From Phycisphaerae bacterium (lineage in GTDB: Bacteria; Planctomycetota; Phycisphaerae; Phycisphaerales; SM1A02), in assembly GCA_002690755.1 (NCBI GenBank), contig NZFT01000102.1, positions 15,729 through 33,883 on the forward strand: a stretch of 18,155 bases of DNA, in the 5' to 3' direction. Shown here piece by piece: positions 8,501 through 12,242 of the stretch. The notes beneath the pieces were generated by a model. It was not told the origin of the DNA. It searched no databases and saw only the letters and a program-made list of their open reading frames with translations. The position numbers and the translations under genes are program-made. Every line of letters starts with the position of its first letter. Position 1 is the stretch's first letter.

Positions 8501-8853
8501 ATGCCCCCCAGCGACGCCCCGACTACGACTGGACCGACCGTACTCCCGTCTGGGACGTGCGACACCAACGCGGTCGCTACACGGCCTTCGGTGACGTCCT
8601 GCCCCTGCTCGAGACCGCGGACGGGGCGGTGGTCACCATCGGTCCCGGCGAAGGCGTCGAACTGGTCTTCGACCCGCCGCCCGACGCCGAGAAGATCCAC
8701 TGGATCCTCGACACGCACGGCTGGTGCAAGGACCGGGATCGCTTCACCCGCGACGGCGAGACGATCGAACCGATCCCCGGCGAGGATCGACGCGACGAGG
8801 CCGCCAACATGCTGCTGGAATCGCACCGGACGCGGATGGAAGCGGGACGCTGA
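5557..8853 (+). CDS. Large secreted lipoprotein: TPR, six FG-GAP blades, ASPIC/UnbV module, unknown C-terminal half
   Basis: The product has 1098 residues. A lipoprotein signal ends at 'AIVGC', so C22 should be lipidated after signal peptidase II cleavage. Residues about 37-190 are TPR-like ('PFTWYHYGLAQERRN...AAYRRATELDP'). Six Ca-binding loops follow at 271 (DLDGDGRLD), 323 (DVDGDGRTD), 374 (DADHDGDLD), 425 (DLDGTRDLD, degenerate), 476 (DLDGDGVMD) and 524 (DPDGDGRFE), spaced 48-52 residues, as in an integrin-like FG-GAP/VCBS propeller. Residues about 597-660 ('NPDGLGAIL...PFGLGG...LLVDWPDG') match the ASPIC/UnbV module. From about 690 on I recognise no family; it is Trp- and Pro-rich, with 'SSCPVLFTHDGEGFRFVSDV' at its start. 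A role in surface adhesion or scaffolding is inferred. No Shine-Dalgarno sequence is visible; TAGACT (5545-5550) six bases before the ATG could be the -10 of a leaderless message. Confidence 0.85.
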   Translation: MNTLFRPESAVILLAAVAIVGCEDPPESGTVARGTADADHRRAAGLLSRYDYDDAVQLLSTVVEGDPGRTDARIDLAIATMNRQEETDEADALAMLDAIHAESPDDPRAAYLSSVLHLRAGNDEIAATRLGRLLDVDDADPFTWYHYGLAQERRNPIAAVAAYRRATELDPYQRSGWYRLGSVAARLGEDDTADDALATFERLEDNPRARTVRPIYGRLGPKSMARPGGDGAARGARPEGGPWSPPVPLSVLGATPAWSTGPGARVPSVADLDGDGRLDLFIAEALEGDAPNLVLLRDEDGYRPTIHHPLAGIEDVRFAAFADVDGDGRTDAYLGRRGPNRLFLRTDAGDWVDATAASGTEDGNHDTTDARFVDADHDGDLDILLANADGPANLLNNDRDGGFTSIADRIGLNVATDGVRVLSADLDGTRDLDLLVIRDAPPHLVLLNDRLWNYRVDDVAFEAIRRADLVLATSGDLDGDGVMDLVTGDRSGAIHRWERNDAGVFEATLLHSFDAPPANLAMLDPDGDGRFEIVTNSTLGLEDTANWTPLLEDSRRGFAALSMPATGEATPMLVPPGPGRFDFTAVELAGGDDPTQSIRSNPDGLGAILAARIDDVWTITANLPPDAGPGQSRQPVPFGLGGAPTISYLLVDWPDGLFQGEVPGLGDAMSTGPSLAAGSVDRIVETQRQVSSCPVLFTHDGEGFRFVSDVLGVGGVGYLLEPGVYSEPRPFERFPMPANALAPDADGRLRLVLCEPMEEVCYLDAAELVGWSLPEGWSLAVDERLAILGPPATGAPILYRTTLDPVAATDNRGEDVLASVRLDDLKAAPLPTLDHRFIGRLAEPHVVELEFAAPIPTSTDDRRPWLLMDGWVEYPYAQTMFAAWQAEAAYEAPTLEARGADGVWRVVQEQFGYPAGMPRTSAFPLDGIPEGCDALRLSTNQEIYWDRLRVVIGEPAPPEAKRVTVPPTGAKFSAIGFPRRLDAPQRRPDYDWTDRTPVWDVRHQRGRYTAFGDVLPLLETADGAVVTIGPGEGVELVFDPPPDAEKIHWILDTHGWCKDRDRFTRDGETIEPIPGEDRRDEAANMLLESHRTRMEAGR

Positions 8854-8884
8854 GGACACCGGTTCGTCCCCGCTTCACGCCCCT

Positions 8885-8906
8885 GCCGGCGGCATCGCCG
8901 ACCGGC
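8885..8906. terminator. Hairpin between convergent genes
   Basis: GCCGGCGGC (8885-8893), loop ATC, GCCG (8897-8900), a bulged A and CCGGC (8902-8906) form a nine-pair stem in the 55 bases separating the lipoprotein stop from the stop of the opposing hydrolase gene. No T tract is present on either side, so termination would be weak or need Rho. Confidence 0.35.
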
Positions 8907-8908
8907 GC

Positions 8909-9949
8909 TCAGATGCCGACCCGCTCGCCGACCTCCGCGACCGGGAACCCCCGGCCCCGGATCTCGTCCTGGAGATCGAGGTCGTTCAGGGCGGGATTGG
9001 TGTGGTTGAGGTGGATGAAACGCACGCGTCCCGGGGTCTTGCGCCCCATCGCCTCGAGCAGCTCCATCGTCCGAATCATCGGCGGATGGGGCACCTCGAG
9101 GATGTTCCGGCCCGGAAGCTCCCGGCCGTCGTAGAAGGTCGCGTCCACGTAGGCCACGTCGACGTCTTCGAGCAGCTTCTCGAGCAGACCTTCGTGCGCG
9201 TCCCAGCGGTCGACGTCGGGGCAGAAGAGCACGGTCTTCGAGGGCCCGTGCAACTTGTAGGCGACGGTGTCGCTGAACTCGTCGCGATGCGGCACGGTGA
9301 ACGCATCCACCCGCAGACCGGGCAGCGGTTCGAAGGACGTGGGCGGCGTCGCACCGTCGGTCGTTCCCGGCGCGATCTCGTGGAGGGCGATCTGGTCGAG
9401 TTCGACGAGTTGCGACCACGGGCCGTTGGTGCGCAGGTACTCGCAGAAGCGAGGCGTGGCCCAGACCGGCGTGGCCTTCGTCGACGCGACCTCCCGCCCG
9501 AGTTGTATCAGTCCCGCGTAGTGCCCGATGTGCGCGTGCGTGAGCAGGATGCCGTCGACCGGTCGGCGAGGCCGGTCGGTCGCGCCCGCGATCCCGTGCA
9601 ACAAGCCGACCTGATGCTCGATCCGCGGCGTCGCTTCGAGCAGCAACAGTCGATTCGTTTCGAGATCGCGGACCCCGAGACATGCCGGGGTCTCCAGCCG
9701 TCCCGACTTCCGCGCATTGACGCAGCAGGATCGTTCGCAGCCCAGATGGGGAAGTCCCCCGTCCTGGGCCCGCCCCAGCACCACGACTTCGAAGCGAGGC
9801 GTCGGCGAGGGCATCGCCGCCGGCACCGCGGCGGCATCCTGATTTCCAGTCCGAGGAAGCCCGATCAATCCGGCGCCGGCGAGAAGGCACGGAATCAGCA
9901 GCAGCGTGGAGGCCGCGACGAAGGCACGTCGAGAAAAGAGGATCGGCAT
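8909..9949 (-). CDS. PqqB-like metallo-beta-lactamase-fold hydrolase with Tat-type signal
   Basis: The 346-residue protein starts 'MPILFSRRAFVAAS' followed by a hydrophobic stretch, which fits a twin-arginine signal (SRRAFV) and export of a folded metalloprotein. The mature part shows 'VVVLGRAQDGGLPHLGCERSCC' (56-76), 'LLLEATPRIEHQ', the metal-binding 'LTHAHIGHYAGL' (136-147), 'VPHRDEFSDTVAY' with H221, 'VLFCPDVDRW', 'VAYVDATFYDGRELPGRN', and 'FIHLNHTNP' (311-319). This is the PqqB-related branch of the fold, where HAHIGH replaces the usual HxHxDH. No other pqq gene is nearby, so a role in PQQ synthesis is not implied; the substrate is unknown. ATG at 9949 is preferred because it directly precedes the signal; the same frame stays open upstream across the antisense of tRNA-Arg. 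No strong ribosome-binding site is visible. Confidence 0.88.
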   Translation of the reverse strand: MPILFSRRAFVAASTLLLIPCLLAGAGLIGLPRTGNQDAAAVPAAMPSPTPRFEVVVLGRAQDGGLPHLGCERSCCVNARKSGRLETPACLGVRDLETNRLLLLEATPRIEHQVGLLHGIAGATDRPRRPVDGILLTHAHIGHYAGLIQLGREVASTKATPVWATPRFCEYLRTNGPWSQLVELDQIALHEIAPGTTDGATPPTSFEPLPGLRVDAFTVPHRDEFSDTVAYKLHGPSKTVLFCPDVDRWDAHEGLLEKLLEDVDVAYVDATFYDGRELPGRNILEVPHPPMIRTMELLEAMGRKTPGRVRFIHLNHTNPALNDLDLQDEIRGRGFPVAEVGERVGI

Positions 9950-10125
9950 CGCTCGAGCGTATCGATGAAGGCGCCGTCGCACCAATTCCAGGCGCGTGAA
10001 CCCGCATGCGGATGGCCGGAGCCGGATCATTCGCCGTGCTCGTCGCGTGACGCGCCCCGCAGGCCCGCTCGCATCCCCGCCGCCCCACGAATCCGACGAG
10101 CCGAGGATGAACCATGCGTACGGAC

Positions 10126-10131
10126 TATGAT
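10126..10131 (+). promoter_or_regulatory. -10 box of the tRNA-Arg gene
   Basis: TATGAT matches the -10 consensus at five of six bases and lies ten bases before the mature tRNA 5' end. The -35 region (GAGGAT, 10103-10108) is a poor match, so the call rests on the -10 and its placement. Confidence 0.45.
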
Positions 10132-10141
10132 GCTGCCGCCT

Positions 10142-10215
10142 GCCCCCGTAGCTCAGCTGGATAGAGCACCGCTTTCCTAAAGCGAAGGTCAGAGGTTCGA
10201 GTCCTCTCGGGGGTG
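10142..10215 (+). tRNA. tRNA-Arg with CCT anticodon
   Basis: The cloverleaf is complete: acceptor GCCCCCG (10142-10148) with CGGGGGT (10208-10214), including a G-U pair at 1:72, discriminator G10215; D stem GCTC/GAGC; anticodon stem CGCT/AGCG around the loop TTCCTAA; variable loop AGGTC; T stem AGAGG/CCTCT with loop TTCGAGT. The outermost anticodon-stem pair (27:43) is C-A. The anticodon CCT reads AGG. CCA is not encoded. Confidence 0.95.
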
Positions 10216-10378
10216 TTACCAAGCGTGCAGACGGTGGGTGGTGCAACCCGGATCGGGACGCGAGTCGGCACCCGGCGCGATTCCTGCGCTTCTGCACACC
10301 CGGCGGCGATCAATTCAGGAGTCAAAGGCACTCATCACGGCAACGCAGTGTCTTTTTTAGCATCCTTGGGGGTTTTTT
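10216..10378. other. Non-coding stretch after tRNA-Arg
   Basis: No convincing gene is present. GTGCAGA (10225-10231) can pair with TCTGCAC (10291-10297), and the interior is GC-rich, so the region could belong to the transcript ending at 10563. Two T-rich blocks (six T each, near 10352-10357 and 10373-10378) stand out from the GC-rich surroundings; neither is preceded by a clear stem, so they are not called terminators. Open frames across this stretch lack a ribosome-binding site and look like chance. Confidence 0.4.
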
Positions 10379-10563
10379 CTCGGTCCGAAGAACCTTGCAG
10401 GGGCATTCGTTCGTACAGTCCAACGGCGGTTCTCGGAACCTTCTGTATTGGTTCCGGTGTTCGCCTGACCGACCGAGTGAAACACTCGGAACAAACCTGA
10501 TCTCTCTCTCGCCCACCCGGCGCTCGCTCCTGTTCGCAGGCCGAGGCCGGGTGGGCTTTTTTT
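10379..10563 (+). ncRNA. Candidate structured small RNA ending in an intrinsic terminator
   Basis: This segment folds into linked stems. P1 is CTCGGTC (10379-10385) with GACCGAG (10471-10477). It encloses P2, AGAACC (10389-10394) with GGTTCT (10428-10433), and P3, CGGAACC (10434-10440) with GGTTCCG (10450-10456). A second perfect hairpin, CCGAGTG-AAA-CACTCGG (10473-10489), shares bases with the 3' strand of P1, so the two are mutually exclusive. A strong terminator closes the region, and no coding gene explains it on the + strand. I do not recognise 6S RNA, tmRNA, RNase P RNA or SRP RNA motifs. It could be a free-standing sRNA or a long trailer of the tRNA-Arg transcript. No clear promoter of its own was found. 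Confidence 0.38.
10511..10563 (+). terminator. Intrinsic terminator (+ strand)
   Basis: GCCCACCCGGC (10511-10521) pairs perfectly with GCCGGGTGGGC (10546-10556), an 11-bp GC-rich stem followed at once by seven T (10557-10563). The opposite side has no A run, so it works on the + strand only and cannot serve the lamin-tail gene coming from the right. It therefore marks the end of a + strand transcript in the otherwise gene-free interval after tRNA-Arg. Confidence 0.85.
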
Positions 10564-10593
10564 GAACGACGACGTGGGTGCCGCGACCACCGC

Positions 10594-11193
10594 TCAACGC
10601 CGGCGACGAGCAATGCCTCCACCGAGAACGAGTAGGGCAATCGCGCCCGGGGCCGGCACGAACGTCCCCGGATCTCCGACGAGCGGGCCGTCCGCGGCGC
10701 TCCCGACGGAGGTGAACTGTCCCGTCTCCAGCGATGAGAGCACCCCACCGAACTGGGTCGTGAAGTAGGCGTCGTCGACATCGGCGAGGACGAGGCTGCT
10801 GAACCACTCATTCCCGTCGTACAGGTTGACGGTGTCACCCTCCTTGAGTCCCGCGCCGTCGGCGTATCCGACCTGAACGCCCGCGATTCCCCAGAACGAG
10901 TCGAAGTCTTCGGCGCCGGAATCCGAGATGAGGAAGATCACCGATTCCCCGGCCGTGATGATCATCTCGCTCAGGGCGACCATGTCACCGGTGTCCGCCG
11001 ATTCGTCGTCGTAGAAGAGCCCGGTGGTGGAGATCGACTCCTCGCCGAGGTTGGTGATTTCGAACCAATCGGCGGTCCCATCCGCACCCGAGACTCCGCC
11101 GTAGGCCTCGGTGACGACGAGGTCGCCCGGTGCGATGGAGGCGGACGATGCGATCGTGGCCGCACCGATGATCGCGATGTTTCTGATGGCCAT
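10594..11193 (-). CDS. Secreted lamin-tail-domain protein with PEP-CTERM-like C-terminal sorting tail
   Basis: The 199-residue protein has a signal peptide (about 1-21, 'IAIIGAATIASSASIAPG'), then a lamin-tail-like (LTD) beta-sandwich: 'LVVTEAYGGVSGADGTADWF' and 'EITNLGEESISTTGLFYDDE', '...ITAGESVIFLISDSG', '...LKEGDTVNLYDGN'. The end, 'VPAPGAIALLVLGGGIARRRR', is a short Pro motif, a membrane-spanning stretch and an Arg cluster, the layout of PEP-CTERM sorting signals, with VPAP where VPEP is usual. Such proteins are exported and processed by an exosortase; no exosortase is in this window. The composition is acidic, with Gly, Ser and Asp, as in many surface proteins. A strong Shine-Dalgarno AAGGAG (11201-11206, minus strand) lies seven bases before the ATG. 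LTD and tail are recognised by pattern; the biological role is unknown. Confidence 0.85.
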   Translation of the reverse strand: MAIRNIAIIGAATIASSASIAPGDLVVTEAYGGVSGADGTADWFEITNLGEESISTTGLFYDDESADTGDMVALSEMIITAGESVIFLISDSGAEDFDSFWGIAGVQVGYADGAGLKEGDTVNLYDGNEWFSSLVLADVDDAYFTTQFGGVLSSLETGQFTSVGSAADGPLVGDPGTFVPAPGAIALLVLGGGIARRRR

Positions 11194-11245
11194 GCTTCTT
11201 CTCCTTGGTTTCGGCCCGAGGGAACACGGGCGCTGGATGTGAGGA

Positions 11246-11261
11246 GCGCCCGGTCGGGCGC
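11246..11261 (-). other. Small hairpin in the leader of the lamin-tail gene
   Basis: GCGCCC (11246-11251), loop GGTC and GGGCGC (11256-11261) form a compact six-pair stem about 55 bases before the lamin-tail start codon. It would lie in the 5' untranslated region of that message; a regulatory role is only a possibility. Confidence 0.3.
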
Positions 11262-11340
11262 AGCGGACAGGATGACGGGCGCTCGTCAGCGTCTGGTCCG
11301 AGGCGCATTCGGGATTCGTTCAGAAAGGGTGAGCGTCCTT

Positions 11341-11378
11341 CACGAAACGAAACCCCCCGCTTCGATCGAGGCGGGGGG
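11341..11378 (-). terminator. Terminator of the 40-residue membrane protein gene (minus strand)
   Basis: CCCCCCGCT (11353-11361) pairs with GGCGGGGGG (11370-11378), with one T-G pair, and the central TCGATCGA can extend the stem. Read on the minus strand, the stem is followed by TTTCGTTTCG (11352-11343), a broken U tract. It sits about 70 bases after the stop of the small gene and before the lamin-tail gene, so it separates their transcripts. Confidence 0.55.
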
Positions 11379-11450
11379 CGAGACGTGAGGCATCAGGCAG
11401 GCGAAGGGGCGGCGGGGGTCAGCCGCGATTTCGTCACGGTGGGTCGGAAC

Positions 11451-11573
11451 TCAATCCTCCTCGACGAAGCCGGTACCGTTCTTTCGATCTCGGCCCGCCT
11501 GCCAGAACAGGAGCCCTGCATAGATCAAGACGATGATGAGCCAGATCGCGTTGGAGACGAGGACGGGAATCAT
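11451..11573 (-). CDS. 40-residue single-pass membrane protein, unknown function
   Basis: The reading frame encodes 40 residues: a start 'MIPVLVSNA', a continuous hydrophobic segment of about 20 residues ending in 'YAGLLFWQ', then a charged tail 'AGRDRKNG...FVEED'. This is one transmembrane helix with, by the positive-inside rule, a cytoplasmic C-terminus. Support for a real gene: GGAG (minus strand) five bases before the ATG, a perfect TATAAT about 50 bases upstream, and a hairpin with a broken U tract after the stop. I do not recognise the family. Small proteins of this layout often modify a transporter or an enzyme complex, but no partner is evident; neighbours on both sides have separate signals and the acetyltransferase gene diverges from it. 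Confidence 0.65.
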   Translation of the reverse strand: MIPVLVSNAIWLIIVLIYAGLLFWQAGRDRKNGTGFVEED

Positions 11574-11623
11574 GGGAGCTCCGAAACAAGGAAGACGCGG
11601 TCTGAAGTCGCGACCGATGCATC

Positions 11624-11629
11624 ATTATA
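11624..11629 (-). promoter_or_regulatory. -10 box for the 40-residue membrane protein
   Basis: Read on the minus strand the bases are TATAAT, a perfect -10. The predicted transcript starts near 11617 and gives a leader of about 45 bases containing GGAG before the ATG at 11573. The -35 position reads GAGACG, three of six. Confidence 0.45.
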
Positions 11630-11631
11630 CT
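11626..11631 (+). promoter_or_regulatory. -10 box for the acetyltransferase, overlapping the opposite-strand box
   Basis: TATACT (five of six) ends seven bases before the ATG at 11639, so transcription would begin at or just before that codon and give a leaderless message. It overlaps the minus-strand TATAAT by four bases; polymerase could hardly use both at once. The -35 region is weak (CTGAAG, 11602-11607). Confidence 0.35.
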
Positions 11632-11638
11632 CGGCGAG

Positions 11639-12211
11639 ATGACCCCCGTCTCGCCCGTCATCCCGATGAAAATCGACGACGAACTCCGCCTGGAGCCGCT
11701 CGAACCGCTTCATGCCGGTTCCCTCTTCGACCTCGTGGATCAGGATCGCGATCGACTCGGCCACTGGCTTCCGTGGGTGGCGAGGACCCTCACCGCCGAG
11801 GACAGCCTGGCCTTCATCGAGGACTCGAAACGACGACGCGACCTCGATTCCGGCGGCAATGGAAGTGGTGACTGGGCGATCGTGGTGGACGCCGCGGGAT
11901 CGGCCCGGACCGTCGGCGTGATCGGACTTCATGACAGCAGCCCGGCGAACCGTCGGATCGCGATCGGCTACTGGGTGAGCGGTGACCACACTGGGAACGG
12001 GTACGTCACGAGGGCCGCCCGCGCCGTGACGGCCCGATGCATCGAAGCGGGCTTTCATCGAGTCGAGATCCGGGCTCGGACCGACAACGCGAGAAGCCGG
12101 GCGGTGGCGGAGCGCCTCGGATTCCAGCTCGAGGGTGTGATGCGAGCCGCCGAGTGGATCGGCGAGACGCCGTTCGACCACGCGGTCTTCGCGCGAATCG
12201 CGACGCTTTGA
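11639..12211 (+). CDS. RimJ/RimL-type GNAT N-acetyltransferase
   Basis: The 190-residue protein transfers acetyl from acetyl-CoA to an amine, in this branch typically the N-terminus of a ribosomal protein or a small substrate. Visible signatures: 'RLEPLEPLHAGSLFDLVDQD', 'LGHWLPWV' (the RimL-type front motif), 'IGYWVSGDHTGNGYVTRAAR' (the acetyl-CoA pyrophosphate loop; the usual Q/R-x-x-G-x-G/A is TGNGYV here), 'FHRVEIRARTDNARSRAVAE' and 'RLGFQLEGVMRAAEWIG'. A second in-frame ATG at 11666 (MKIDDELRLEPLEP) matches the usual family start better; neither has a Shine-Dalgarno sequence, but the first fits the TATACT box as leaderless. It is transcribed divergently from the small membrane protein gene and converges on the transglutaminase gene with 31 bases between the stops. 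The family is sure; the substrate is not. Confidence 0.92.
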   Translation: MTPVSPVIPMKIDDELRLEPLEPLHAGSLFDLVDQDRDRLGHWLPWVARTLTAEDSLAFIEDSKRRRDLDSGGNGSGDWAIVVDAAGSARTVGVIGLHDSSPANRRIAIGYWVSGDHTGNGYVTRAARAVTARCIEAGFHRVEIRARTDNARSRAVAERLGFQLEGVMRAAEWIGETPFDHAVFARIATL

Positions 12212-12242
12212 TGCCCCGCTCCGCGGCCTGCCTGCCCGGTTC

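Noticed and set aside
6286..8859. Minus-strand open frame of 857 codons opposite the FG-GAP lipoprotein
   Set aside because: Mirror of the Asp/Gly repeats on the other strand; no signal peptide, ribosome-binding site or motif.
8501..10180. Long + strand open frame (559 codons) across the lipoprotein 3' end and the hydrolase gene
   Set aside because: It is antisense to the hydrolase, whose motifs are unmistakable, and its translation is Arg/Pro-rich without any domain; a by-product of high GC.
10322..10363. 13-codon minus-strand frame (MLKKTLRCRDECL) preceded by AAGG
   Set aside because: Too short to judge and placed antisense to the candidate transcript; the AAGG is only one base from the ATG.
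10213..10500. 95-codon + frame starting at the end of tRNA-Arg
   Set aside because: Begins with GTG inside the tRNA 3' end, no ribosome-binding site, no family resemblance; the structured-RNA reading fits better.
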